Shown here piece after piece: positions 20,907 to 32,431 of a stretch of 64,000 nucleotides of DNA. Below the pieces are notes generated by a model that made no database searches, was not told the DNA's origin, and was given only the letters and a program-made list of their open reading frames with translations. Made by a program: the position numbers and the translations under genes. Origin of the DNA: Archivesica marissinica (taxonomy: Eukaryota; Mollusca; Bivalvia; Venerida; Vesicomyidae); assembly GCA_014843695.1 (NCBI GenBank), contig CM026401.1:44899485-44963484 (forward strand), given 5' to 3'. The stretch's first letter is position 1; each line of letters starts with the position of its first letter.

Positions 20907-22049
20907 TTATTCTCTCATTTGCATAATCAGAAACACCGTGTTGCTGAAGACCGGACAGTAAGTCATATATCTGTATGACTGGCTCTTGAGTAATGAACTA
21001 CAAATATAATGCAATATGTGCATATGAGACAATATCTTGCCATAAATATGTCCGAAGTTTTTCGTTACAACAGCGGAAAAGAATTTTATGGACAAGAATA
21101 TTTTCAACATGCAGACTGCATTTTTCACATTTCTCACTAATTTGCATAACACATATACGGCAGTAACACAGTATCTTTTTGCATTTGGATATTTGCGACT
21201 AATTCGCCAGAGTAGACAAGGGCCCTGATTAGGGAATAAACTGTTACATAACCGCGGCGTTAATTCACTCTCTAAATTTATCATACATTTATTGTGTTCA
21301 TATTGATATACATGTCTTTTGAGAACGGACTTCCACACACATTTTGTAGGGAATGAGGCACTTTCAAAATAGATATTCACGTAGTCTAATAGGTTGTACT
21401 TGTGGAGAAGACGGAAAATATCCGGTAAGAAGCCCAGGCTTTGTCTTTCACTACAGTTATTATATCGGACGAGTCTATTGGTAAAAATCTGTTTTGCAAG
21501 ATATTGACAGGGAAGTCTAAATAACTGTCCAAGGAATTGCAATTTTCTATAGTCTATTTCAGTTGATATCGGCACATTTGCAATTGACTGCAATGCAACG
21601 TTATTGTTCACATAAATTGGCAACTTTTGCATATATTTTACGCAAAATCTGTGAGCTCGTTCAATCTCTAAGATATTGGCACTAGTCAAATAATTCCATA
21701 GTTCACACCCATACAACGCTTTTGGTAAAACAACTGATTTATATATCCTGGAAAGACTTAAGGGATTTAAGTCACCTGAACTTATCCCACTGTTAGATAT
21801 ATTTAATAAGGTCCCCCGAAGATTCACACTCGCGTTATGTAGATTATCGTGCAACATACAGTATGTATTACTTAAAATGCCAAGGTGAGTATAACTGGTG
21901 TCCTCCTTAATAGTAGCATTGCCCAGTTTCCATATTCTTGTAGAATTCTCAAATTCTGTACTCGATTCATTGTACACAATTACGGCACACTTTTTCGGGT
22001 TATAGTCAAACCTCCATTTCAGATCAGTATCTAATCCCTGCACGCACAT
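20907..22049 (-). pseudogene. Non-LTR retrotransposon (LINE), C-terminal part of ORF2, 5'-truncated
   Basis: A 380-codon frame without internal stops. The start WRFDYNPKKCAVIVYN and YTHLGILSN, then VVLPKALYGCELWN, match the region just after the reverse transcriptase palm/thumb in LINE ORF2 proteins of the jockey/CR1-like kind. The catalytic YADD-type box and the endonuclease are absent, and upstream (above about 22075) the frame meets a stop, so this is a 5'-truncated insertion, the usual fate of LINE copies. Residues ~265-310 (NQGPCLLWRISRKYPNAKRYC) look like the C-terminal end of the same protein. It cannot move itself. The uninterrupted frame suggests fairly recent arrival. The exact clade is not decidable here. 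Confidence 0.72.
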
Positions 22050-22147
22050 ATGTTTCCCAATAATTATATTCTGAATATTTCATAATTCTAATTTGTTTAT
22101 GGAAATCAAGTGTACAATTACATAATTATATCAAAATAATATATTGT

Positions 22148-22560
22148 TTTCTGGACGAATGGGAATTTATGTGATAAGAATTACTGCGATGTATTCGTAT
22201 TATAGGTATTAAAATATTCCACTTGTTTTCAAGGAACTCGTTCCAAGCTTTCACTGGTATGCACATAGAAACACACACTTAAGCTGGAACCCAGAAATGG
22301 CCAGGTCAATCTATTTATAGTTGAAATTCTGCAACAATAATTGGTTCCCATATGATTCGCGGATGTTCCAGCAGGGATGTGGTATATACTTTTATGTTGG
22401 ATAGGGTTCAGTGTTATTGTCCACATGTTTGCATTTAATTACTAAAGTATGCACTTTATAATTTATACATTCACTCAGCACACTATACGGGTGTGTATTA
22501 TGCATAGTGAGTTTTCAATCGTCCTTCTATTACATATTTATATGTAATAATTTTTCTTGT
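22148..22560 (+). repeat. Dispersed unit V, copy 1
   Basis: ~410 bp from TTTCTGGACGAATGGGAATT to TATGTAATAA, about 90% like 44746-45320. No coding frame and no clear inverted ends. Confidence 0.85.
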
Positions 22561-22834
22561 TAAACTTCATACTACAAAATCTTTGCAAGGATTTTATCAT
22601 TCTTGTTCAAGCTTTATAATAATAGCATATACACTATCTTAATCGTTGCTGTATCACACAAACAACAGTAGTATGTTGTATGGTGATGGTAATCTAAGTG
22701 AAGAGATACACAAGGCGATATTTGATGCAGTTCACCAGTTTATAACAGCAACAAGGAGATTTGATACCGGATACTGTAATGTGTGTAGCCTATCTTCCTC
22801 TTCCAGCTTCGTCTAAACGATTCCCACCGCACAC

Positions 22835-22841
<7 letters not shown>
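22561..22841. other. No recognised feature
   Basis: Unique AT-rich sequence, nothing supported. Confidence 0.6.
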
Positions 22842-22884
<43 letters not shown>

Positions 22885-22900
22885 CTCTAGCATCCTCTCT
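22842..22900. repeat. (CT)n microsatellite
   Basis: About 20 CT units, then a degenerate CT-rich stretch. Confidence 0.95.
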
Positions 22901-23129
22901 CTCGCCTCACCATTTCCTAAATCGACTGCACGTAATCCGACTGGTAAGCCAGTCTGATTGATTACTTCATCATCATCTCCATATTATTTACACTTATATC
23001 ATTACAGTTGAATAAATCTTGTCACGTTCTTATTAAACTGAACTCTGCCATAGTTCATGAAAATTATGTTTGTCATGGAGAAAATCAAAATAAGCTACTA
23101 GCTTCCGATTTAATGTGGGTGAAGTTAGC

Positions 23130-23900
23130 AGTGAGCAGTGTACTGCCAGTGTACTGCTGTACTGCTGGCAGTGAGCAGTGTACTGCTGTATTGCTAGCAG
23201 TGAGCAGTGAGTAGTGTAATCCAGCAGTGAGTTATGTATTCTAGTAGTGAATGATGTGTATATGCCAAATTTCTAAAAATAAATAAATAAAAATAATAAT
23301 TTTTTTATTTTATTTTTTTACTGCCAGTGTACTGCTGGCAGTGAGCAGTGTACTGCTGTACTGCTAGCAGTGAGCAGTGAGTAGTGTAATCCAGCAGTGG
23401 GTAGTGTAATCCAGCAGTGAGTGGTGTATTCTAGTAGTGTATGATGTGCAAATGTAAATTTTTGAATAAAATAATAAAAATAATAAAAATATTTTTTATA
23501 TCTTTTTCTGCTTTTCTGGCAGTGAGCAGTGGGGAATGTACGAGTAGTGTATTCCAGCAGTGGGTAGTGTAATCCAGCAGTGAGTGGTGTATTCTAGTAG
23601 TGTATGATGTGCAAATGTAAATATTTTTATTATTTTTATTATTTTATTCAAAAATTTACATTTGCACATCATACACTACTAGAATACACCACTCACTGCT
23701 GGATTACACTACCCACTGCTGGAATACACTACTCGTACATTCCCCACTGCTCACTGCCAGAAAAGCAGAAAAAGATATAAACAATATTTTTATTATTTTT
23801 ATTATTTTATTCAAAAATTTAAATTTGCACATCATATACTACTAGAATACACCACTCACTGCTGGATTACACTACCCACTGCTGGAATACACTATCCATC
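23130..23900. repeat. CAGTGAGCAGTG-type repeat block arranged as a large inverted repeat
   Basis: Short repeats based on GCAGTGAGCAGTGTACTGCT and CCAGCAGTGAGTGGTGTATT recur from 23130. From about 23380 the order runs forward to 23622 and then backwards from 23654 to about 23895, with AT-rich spacers in both arms. Confidence 0.85.
23497..23779. repeat. Perfect palindrome, 126-bp arms, 31-bp spacer
   Basis: Arm 23497-23622 and arm 23654-23779 are, by direct reading, exact reverse complements. The spacer is AT-rich. Confidence 0.9.
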
Positions 23901-23944
23901 TGTTCTTGTATATTAATGTTACAACATGATGTAAATATTGATAA

Positions 23945-24238
23945 ATAAAATATATTTAATTTATTTATATTTATTTATTTATATTTCGGGTTTTACGCCT
24001 GCATCAGCACCATTTTGGGCTATATCGCCGGAGGGGCAGTTTACCTAACAACACCTTTCCTGGGCAGGCTCCAACGGTTAACCAGTACTTGGGTGCACCA
24101 ACCTCCGTAAGAAACTGCCAACCTTTTCATATAAATGAGACACGGTCTGAGCGGGGCTCGAACCCGTGACCATCAGTGATGATAGGCTACAGTTGTATAC
24201 AAGTCAGCGACCGTAAACACTCGACCACGAAGGCGGAC
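23945..24238 (-). mobile_element. SINE family D, full length
   Basis: On the minus strand: head TCCGCCTTCGTGGTCGAGTG with a long-variable-arm (type II) layout and B box GGGTTCGAGCCCC; body GTTAACC, CTGCCCAGGAAAGG, TTTGGG/GCTGATGCAGGCG; end AAACCCGAAATAT followed by a (TAAA)n-like tail. The anticodon region CTTGTAT is changed from any normal Ser tRNA. Confidence 0.82.
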
Positions 24239-24282
24239 AAAACATGTTTAAAACTAAACAACGCCAGTACCAGTATCACATT

Positions 24283-24497
24283 GACGCGTTCGCTTCAGGT
24301 GCGAATGGTCCGGAGTTCGAGCCCAGCTGGAGCCGTTACGATTGTGCCATTAGGCAAGGTATTTAAACTCCACTTTGCCTCTTCTCTCTCCCTCGTGGCG
24401 ATGTATTTCATCAGGAATGAGGTCTCGGGAGTGATTAATATAAGTTGTACGAACTTGTTTCGCAATCAAGCTAAAATAAAGGTGTATAAAATGTATA
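24283..24497 (+). mobile_element. SINE family B
   Basis: Head from GCGTTCGCTTCAGGTGCGAA (loop TTCAGGT, i.e. CAG, as in tRNA-Leu but without the long variable arm), B box GAGTTCGAGCCC, body and full tail. Confidence 0.83.
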
Positions 24498-24543
24498 AGC
24501 ATAGTTTGCGCTGCAGACGGGTAATATCGCCAAGTTGTGAACA

Positions 24544-25070
24544 TGACGTCGGACGATGTGTGAAGGACGTCGGGCGATGGATGAAGGACGTCGGACGATG
24601 TGTGAAGGACGCCGGACGATGTGTGAAGGACGCCGGACGATGTGTGAAGGACGTCGGACGATGGATGAAGGACGTCGGACGATGGATGAAGGACGTCGGA
24701 CGATGGATGAAGGACGTCGGACTATTGATGAAGGACGCCGGTCGATGGATGAAGGACGTCGGACGATGGATGAAGGACGTCGGACGATGGATGAAGGACG
24801 CCGGACGATGGATGAAGGACGTCGGACGATGGATGAAGGACGCCGGACGATGGATGAAGGACGTCGGACGATGGATGAAGGACGTCGGACGATGGATGAA
24901 GGACGTCGGACGATGGATGAAGGACGCCGGACGATGGATGAAGGACGTCGGACGATGGATGAAGGACGTCGGACGATGGATGAAGGACGTCGGACTATTG
25001 ATGAAGGACGCCGGACGATGGATGAAGGACGTCGGACGATGGATGAAGGACACAGGGTGCCGGTCGATGG
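24544..25070 (+). repeat. 21-bp minisatellite, about 25 copies
   Basis: Unit GACGTCGGACGATGGATGAAG (21 bp), with GACGCC variants. The GACGTC palindrome occurs in most units. Its exact multiple-of-three period produces long open frames in four reading frames, none of them credible genes. Confidence 0.94.
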
Positions 25071-25177
25071 ATGAAGAACTCCGTGGGCTACACAATGATA
25101 GAGTGACATTATCACTATTCATTATGAACTGATAATCTAATGATGATTAAAAATTTAATGTCATCAACAATTAATCG

Positions 25178-25400
25178 CTAAATTACGTGAAACTGGCATT
25201 TTTTGTCAAGTTTGCTTCTCTTGAAGATAAATCATTGTTATTGCATTAATTAAAATAAGGAAACGACTTTTTAAAGACTAATTTAATGAAGAAGTTGCAG
25301 TGCCGATAAAATATCATTATTCTGGAGATGTTAATTGAATGCACGTCATCTGCATGTTCTCGTGTCTGTTTAATTTCAATGCCAGTTTCACGTAATTTAG
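25178..25400. mobile_element. MITE family N, 223 bp with perfect 23-bp TIRs
   Basis: CTAAATTACGTGAAACTGGC plus ATT at 25178-25200 returns exactly inverted at 25378-25400. No frame inside. Target duplication not clear. Confidence 0.78.
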
Positions 25401-25420
25401 AAATATTTGCCTTCAACTTA

Positions 25421-26215
25421 CACCTTTAATACAAGCGTTCACTCAATCGTTCTTATACCTTTAATACAAGCATTCACTCAATCGTTCTTATACCTTTAAT
25501 ACAAGCGTTCACTCAATCGTTCGTATACCTTTAATACAAGCGTTAACTCAATCGTTCTTATACCATTAATACAAGCGTTCACTCAATCATTCTTATACCT
25601 TTAATACAAGCGTTCACTCAATCGTTCTTATACCTTTAAAAAAGCGTTCACTCAATCGTTCTTATACCCTTAATACAAGCGTTCACTCAATCGTTCGTAT
25701 ATCTTTAATACAATCGTTAACTCAATCGTTCGTATACCTTTAATACAAGCGTTCACTCAATCGTTCGTATACCTTTAATACAAGCGTTCACTCAATCGTT
25801 CGTATACCTTTAATACAAGCGTTCACTCAATCGTTCGTATACCTTTAATACAAGCGTTCACTCAATCATTCGTATATCTTTAATACAAGCGTTAACTCAA
25901 TCGTTCTTATACCTTCAATACAAGCGTTCACTCAATCGTTCTTATACCTTCAATACAAGCGTTCACTCACTCGTTATTATACCTTCAATACAAGCGTTCC
26001 CTCAATCGTTCTTATACCTTCAATACAAGCGTTCACTCACTCGTTCTTATACCTTCAATACAAGCGTTCACTCAATCGTTCTTATACCTTCAATACAAAC
26101 GTTCACTCAATCGTTCTTATACCTTCAATACAAGCGTTCGCTCACTCGTTCCTATACCTTTAATACAAGCGTTCACTCACTCGTTCTTATACCAGCAATA
26201 CAAGCGTTCAGTTAA
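25421..26215 (+). repeat. 35-bp minisatellite, about 22 copies
   Basis: Unit: ACCTTTAATACAAGCGTTCA, CTCAATCGTTCTTAT. The left half prefers CCTTTAAT and the right half CCTTCAAT, so two subfamilies spread separately along the array. Confidence 0.93.
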
Positions 26216-26261
26216 TACAGGTTGGCTGTTTAATTATAGGTAGCGACTAACACAGGTATGA
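26207..26261 (+). mobile_element. MITE family H, right end only
   Basis: AATACAGGTTGGCTG ... ACACAGGTATGACTG followed by TA. The 35-bp array takes the place of the rest of the element. Confidence 0.6.
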
Positions 26262-26531
26262 CTGTACTATATCCATGGTCGTAGCCAGCCTAATTCAACA
26301 GGAGGCACAATTTCAAGTTGACATTAGATCGAAATACTCGCCCTTTCCTGATGCCCGAGCGACATAAATGTACTAGTATATACTTAAGCCTATTTGTCTT
26401 GCCGTTCTTTATTGGCGAATAAAACACGGTTTTGGAGTTCTGTTGTAGACGTAAAACATGCGCGGTTATTTCCTAAACATCATAAATGAAAACCGTCCTT
26501 TATTCGCAGATAAACAACGACAAGACACATA

Positions 26532-26709
26532 CAGTCAAACCTATATTAAGCAGCCAGCCAAGGGAATCACAGAAAGTGGCTGCTTAGCACAGGTGGCTGC
26601 TTAATAGAGGTCAAATGCATAATAAAACAGCAAATTGGGAATCTGGCAACTGACTGCTTAATACAGGTTGGCTGCTTAATGGAGGTGACCACTAACACAG
26701 GTTTGACTG
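26532..26709. mobile_element. MITE family H, short full-length copy
   Basis: 178 bp, ends CAGTCAAACCTATATTAAGC and, inverted, CAGTCAAACCTGTGTTAGTG. TA at the left edge (26530-26531). The basic form of the family, without tandem amplification. Confidence 0.8.
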
Positions 26710-26762
26710 TTTTGTTTCCGTTCTAACACGAACCAATATAATGCTATTAATGAATATATTTC

Positions 26763-27715
26763 TCGCACACCTACATGATATACTAGAGGACATAGAAAGC
26801 GCACACCTACATTATATACTAGAGGACATAGAAAACGCACACCTACATTATATACTAGAGGACATAGAAAACGCACACCTACATTGTATACTAGAGGACA
26901 TAGAAAACGCACACCTACATTATATACTAGAGGACATAGAAAACGCACACCTACATTATATACTAGAGGACATAGAAAACGCACACCTACATTATATACT
27001 AGAGGACATAGAAAACGCACACCTACATTATATACTAGAGGACATAGAAAACGCACACCTACATTATATAATAGAGGACATAGAAAACGCACACCTACAT
27101 TATATACTAGAGGACATAGAAAACGCACACCTACATTATATACTAGAGGACATAGAAAACGCACACCTACATTATATACTAGAGGACATAGAAAACGCAC
27201 ACCTACATTATATACTAGAGGACATAGAAAACGCACACCTACATTATATACTAGAGGACATAGAAAACGCACACCTACATTATATACTAGAGGACATAGA
27301 AAACGCACACCTACATTATATACTAGAGGACATAGAAAACGCACACCTACATTATATACTAGAGGACATAGAAAACGCACACCTACATTATATACTAGAG
27401 GACATAGAAAACGCACACCTACATTATATACTAGAGGACATAGAAAACGCACACCTACATTGTATACTAGAGGACACAGAAAACGCACACCTACATTATA
27501 TACTAGAGGACATAGAAAACGCGCACCTACATTATATACTAGAGGACATAGAAAACGCGCACCTACATTATATACTAGAGGACATAGAAAACGCACACCT
27601 ACATTATATACTAGAGGACATAGAAAACGCGCACCTACATTATATACTAGAGGACATAGAAAACGCACACCTACATTATATATTAGAGGACATAGAAAAC
27701 GCACACCAACATTAT
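26763..27715 (+). repeat. 36-bp minisatellite, about 26 copies
   Basis: Unit: CTAGAGGACATAGAAAACGC, ACACCTACATTATATA. Very homogeneous, with only a few single-base variants near the ends. The unit equals the first 36 bases of one end of MITE K. Four spurious long frames cover it. Confidence 0.95.
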
Positions 27716-27844
27716 ATGATTATTATTACATGAAAACGAAATACGAAAAGATTCCATCAAAGATATACCACATGTTTATTACAAAACACAAACTGAACAC
27801 CTAAAAATATTCCAAAATGTTTAAAACTATTTATCCGAAGTGTG

Positions 27845-30270
27845 CATTTGCTATGTCCTCTAGCATACAATAGTGCTGTTTGCTTGTTTTCTATGTCCTC
27901 TAGTATACACTAGTGCTGTTTGCTTGTTTTCTATGTCCTCTAGCATACAATAGTGTTGTTCGCTTGTTTTCTATGTCCTCTAGTATACAATAGTGCTGTT
28001 TGCTTGTTTGCTATGTCCTCTAGCATACAATAGTGCTGTTTGCTTGTTTTCTGTGTCCTCTAGCATACAATAGTGTTGTTCTCTTGTTTTCTATGTCCTC
28101 TAGTATACACTAGTGTTGTTCGCTTGTTTTCTATGTCCTCTAGCATACAATAGTGCTGTTTGCTTGTTTTCTATGTCCTCTAGTATACAATAGTGTTGTT
28201 TGCTTGTTTTCTATGTCCTCTAGTATACAATAGTGCTGTTTGCTTGTTTTCTATGTCCTCTAGTATACAATAGTGCTGTTTGCTTGTTTTCTATGTCCTC
28301 TAGTATACAATAGTGTTGTTTGCTTGTTTTCTATGTCCTCTAGTATACAATAGTGCTGTTTGCTTGTTTTCTGCGTCCTCTAGTATACAATAGAGTTGTT
28401 TGCTTGTTTTCTGTATCCTCTAGTATACAATAGTGTTGTTTGCTTGTTTTCTATGTCCTCTAGCATACAATAGTGTTGTTTGCTTGTGTTCTATGTCCAC
28501 TAGTATACAATAGTGTTGTTTGCTTGTGTTCTATGTCCTCTAGTATACAATAGTGTTGTTTGCTTGTTTTCTATGTCCTCTAGCATACACTAGTGTTGTT
28601 TGCTTGTTTTCTATGTCCTCTAGTATACAATAGTGTTGTTTGCTTGTTTTCTATGTCTTCTAGCATACAGTAGTGTTCTTTGCTTGTTTTCTATGTCCTC
28701 TAGTATACAATAGTGTTGTTTGCTTGTTTTCTATGTCCTCGAGCTAGTATACAATAGTGTTGTTCGCTTCTTTTCTATGTCCTCTAGTATACAATAGTGT
28801 TGTTTGCTTGTTTTCTGTGTCCTCTAGCTAGTATACAATAGTGTTGTTTGCTTGTTTTCTATGTCCTCTAGCTAGTATACAATAGTGTTGTTCGCTTCTT
28901 TTCTATGTCCTCTAGCTAGTATACAATAGTGTTGTTCGCTTGTTTTCTATGTCCTCTAGTATACAATAGTGTTGTTTGCTTGTTTTCTGTGTCCTCTAGT
29001 ATACAATAGTGTTGTTTGCTTATTTTCTATGTCCTCTAGTATACAATAGTGTTGTTCGCTTGTTTTCTATGTCCTCTAGTATCCAATAGTGTTGTTTGCT
29101 TGTGTTCTATGTCCTCTAGTATACAATAGTGTTGTTCGCTTGTTTTCTATGTCCTCTAGTATACAATAGTGTTGTTAGCTTGTTTTCTATGTCCTCTAGT
29201 ATACAATAGTGTTGTTCTCTTGTTTTCTATGTCCTCTAGTATACAATAGTGTTGTTCTCTTGTTTTCTATGTCCTCTAGTATACAATAGTGTTGTTCTCT
29301 TGTTTTCTATGTCCTCTAGCATACAATAGTGTTGTTCTCTTGTTTTCTATGTCCTCTAGTATACAATAGTGTTGTTCTCTTGTTTTCTATGTCCTCTAGT
29401 ATACAATAGTGTTGTTCTCTTGTTTTCTATGTCCTCTAGTATACAATAGTGTTGTTAGCTTGTTTTCTATGTCCTCTAGTATACAATAGTGTTGTTCTCT
29501 TGTTTTCTATGTCCTCTAGTATACAATAGTGTTGTTTGCTTGTTTTCTATGTCCTCTAGTATACAATAGTGTTGTTTGCTTGTTTTCTGTGTCCTCTAGC
29601 TAGTATACAATAGTGTTGTTCGCTTCTTTTCTATGTCCTCTAGCTAGTATACAATAGTGTTGTTCGCTTGTTTTCTATGTCCTCTAGTATACAATAGTGT
29701 TGTTTGCTTGTTTTCTGTGTCCTCTAGTATACAATAGTGTTGTTTGCTTGTTTTCTATGTCCTCTAGTATACAATAGTGTTGTTCGCTTGTTTTCTATGT
29801 CCTCTAGTATACAATAGTGCTGTTTGCTTGTGTTCTATGTCCTCTAGTATACAATAGTGTTGTTCGCTTGTTTTATATGTCCTCTAGTATACAATAGTGT
29901 TGTTAGCTTGTTTTCTATGTCCTCTAGTATACAATAGTGTTGTTCTCTTGTTTTCTATGTCCTCTAGTATACAATAGTGTTGTTAGCTTGTTTTCTATGT
30001 CCTCTAGTATACAATAGTGTTGTTCTCTTGTTTTCTATGTCCTCTAGTATACAATAGTGTTGTTTGCTTGTTTTCTATGTCCTCTAGTATACAATAGTGT
30101 TGTTTGTTTGTGTTCTATGTCCTCTAGCATACAATAGTGTTGTTTGCTTGTTTTCTATGTCCTCTAGCATACAATAATGTTGTTTGCTTGTTTTCTATGT
30201 CCTCTAGCATACAATAGTGTTGTTTGCTTGTTTTATATCTCCTCTAATATACAATAGTGTTGTTTGCTTG
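27845..30270 (-). repeat. 40-bp minisatellite, about 60 copies
   Basis: On the plus strand the unit reads TATGTCCTCTAGTATACAAT, AGTGTTGTTTGCTTGTTTTC. Variants (TTGTTCTC, TTGTTCGC, GAGCTAGTATA insertions of 4 bp) come in runs, and a block of several units with CTAGCTAG insertions occurs twice (about 28740-29000 and 29580-29700), a sign of multi-unit duplications. Confidence 0.94.
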
Positions 30271-30289
30271 TGTTTGGGAGTGTAACTTC

Positions 30290-30372
30290 GCCTGATCAAC
30301 AGTTTAGCGATTCTGCAGTTATTATTGGAAGGTCAAGCACACGGGTAGAACCACCGAGCCTGCGCGAGATTG
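30290..30372 (-). mobile_element. SINE family E fragment
   Basis: Short match around TTATTATTGGAAG and CGGGTAGAACCACC to the body of family E. Weak. Confidence 0.4.
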
Positions 30373-30387
30373 TTGGATGTGTGTGTG

Positions 30388-30678
30388 TGTGTGTTTTACG
30401 TTTATTTATCGTCGCTACCGGTTGCCCATATGATCGACCCATCCTGAAGAGATTAGTCATTTTAGATATTTGGAGGATGGTGCATTGATACAGACAGAGA
30501 TATATGCCAGAATCTCCTCTGGTTCTTTTACGTGTACGGTGTACAGCACCGACACGAGACCTCGGTTTAACGTCCAATCTGAATGACTGTTAATTTTATT
30601 AGGGTCAGACGGGGGATCGAACCTGCGATCCCTGGATTACCAGTCCAGCGTGCTACCACTGGACTACAGATCCGTTTG
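30388..30678 (-). mobile_element. SINE family A, full length
   Basis: Complete in reverse, tail preceded by a (TG)n run. Confidence 0.87.
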
Positions 30679-30714
30679 TATCCAGTTGTAACTGTCTTGT
30701 CAGCATTTTATAAT

Positions 30715-31668
30715 GTCAATCTATTGTGCATTTTATAATGTCAATCTATTGTGCATTATATAATGTCAATCTATTGTGCATTTTATAATGTCAATCTATT
30801 GTGCATTTTATAATGTCAATCTATTGTGCATTTTATAATGTCAATCTATTGTGCATTTTATAATGTCAATCTATTGTGCATTATCTATTGTGCATTTTAT
30901 AATGTCAATCTATTGTGCATTTTATAATGTCAATCTATTGTGCATTATATAATGTTAATCTATTGTGCATTTTATAATGTCAATCTATTGTGCATTATAT
31001 AATGTCAATCTATTGTGCATTATATAATGTCAATCTATTGTGCATTATATAATGTGAATCTATTGTGCATTATATAATGTCAATCTATTGTGCATTTTAT
31101 AATGTCAATCTATTGTGCATTATATAATGTCATTCTATTGTGCATTATATAATGTCCATATATTGTGCATTTTATAATGTCAATCTATTGTGCATTATAT
31201 AATGTCATTCTATTGTGCATTTTATAATGTCAATCTATTGTGCATTATATAATGTCAATCTATTGTGCATTATATAATGTCAATCTATTGTGCATTTTAT
31301 AATGTCAATCTATTGTGCATTATATAATGTCAATCTATTGTGCATTTTATAATGTCCATATATTGTGCATTATATAATGTCATTCTATTGTGCATTTTAT
31401 AATGTCAATCTATTGTGCATTATATAATGTCAATCTATTGTGCATTTTATAATGTCCATATATTGTGCATTATATAATGTCATTCTATTGTGCATTTTAT
31501 AATGTCAATCTATTGTGCAATATATAATGTCAATCTATTGTGCATTATATAATGTCAATCTATTGTGCATTTTATAATGTCAATCTATTGTGCATTATAT
31601 AATGTCAATCTATTGTGCATTTTATAATGTCAATCTATTGTGCATTATATAATGTCAATCTATTGTGC
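30715..31668 (+). repeat. 25-bp minisatellite, about 38 copies
   Basis: Unit TTTTATAATGTCAATCTATT, GTGCA. A second form begins TATATAATG; the two alternate, often as pairs (50 bp) in the right half. Confidence 0.94.
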
Positions 31669-31854
31669 AATTGGGCTAAGCACTAACCTGTGATGTACAA
31701 AACATGTACTAACTACAAACATTAGTTGCGCTTAATTAGAATGTCCCGCATAACACCAAAAGTGAGAGTGAATCGAATCGAAATTGAGATTTGAAACTCG
31801 TTCAATGATGTATACGTTATCGAATGTAGTCCTGATAACTAACTTGCGATCCCT

Positions 31855-31950
31855 GGAATACCAGTCCAGCTGGATAGCTTCCTCGATTGAAATAATTCGC
31901 CACTCTCAGTTGGATTCGAATCTACCTGGACGAGAGTAAATTGATTTCCG
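31855..31950 (-). mobile_element. SINE family E fragment
   Basis: Parallel to 19352-19445 (CAGCTGGATAGCTTCCTCG ... GGACGAGAG). In both places it follows a piece with CCAGTCCAGC or similar. Confidence 0.5.
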
Positions 31951-32431
31951 AAGTGTGCGTTTTCTATCCCTGATATCTTCCTATTTTCGGCCTATTCACG
32001 TGATTTTTGTTTATATCCAGAACGCGAATGACGTCATTTCTATTTAAAAACAGCTGTTTTGGTACTTATGGAGTACACATATTAGTTATCAAAGAGTAAA
32101 CTGCACGTAAAGCAAATAAATTGTCACATTTTATTTGAAAGTATACAAATGTTCATGTTTTCATTAATCCCATTTATGTGTTGCCTAAAAATCCCTTAAA
32201 CAGGGGTCAATATAAAGAAATATGTGTTTGTTTTTTGTAAAATGCGAAATTGCATCGTCTGTTGAGGAAGGTCACGTGATAGTTATGTGACAACATCATA
32301 ATGCGCATTTTACAGGTCAATTCAAATATAGTGTTCCTCTTACAGCTTTTTAACATTTTTTATTTAAATATACTATTGTTCAAGACATTTTACTATATAT
32401 GCTAATTCTGTTTCATCCATTTCCCCCCCAA

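Larger units (their letters stand above)
26763..30270. mobile_element. MITE family K, giant form with opposed satellite arrays
   Basis: A ~130 bp core (27716-27845) is the reverse complement of the interior of the 218-bp element at 35751. On each side the terminal motif CTAGAGGACATAGAAAAC is amplified: 36-bp units to the left, 40-bp units to the right, pointing inward in opposite orientation. The whole is about 3.5 kb, with no gene. Confidence 0.78.

Noticed and set aside
24176..25132. Arg/Asp-rich or Ser/His-rich repeat proteins over the 21-bp array
   Set aside because: Four frames open simultaneously; they begin in SINE sequence.
26676..27804. LxYNVGVRFLCPLV- or RGHRKRTPTL-type repeat proteins
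   Set aside because: By-products of a 36-bp satellite; three frames open on two strands.
26763..30270. CRISPR-like array
   Set aside because: Direct repeats without unique spacers, in a eukaryotic genome with introns and SINEs.
30715..31668. Telomeric or centromeric satellite
   Set aside because: The 25-bp unit is not a telomere repeat, and centromere identity cannot be inferred from a 1 kb array.
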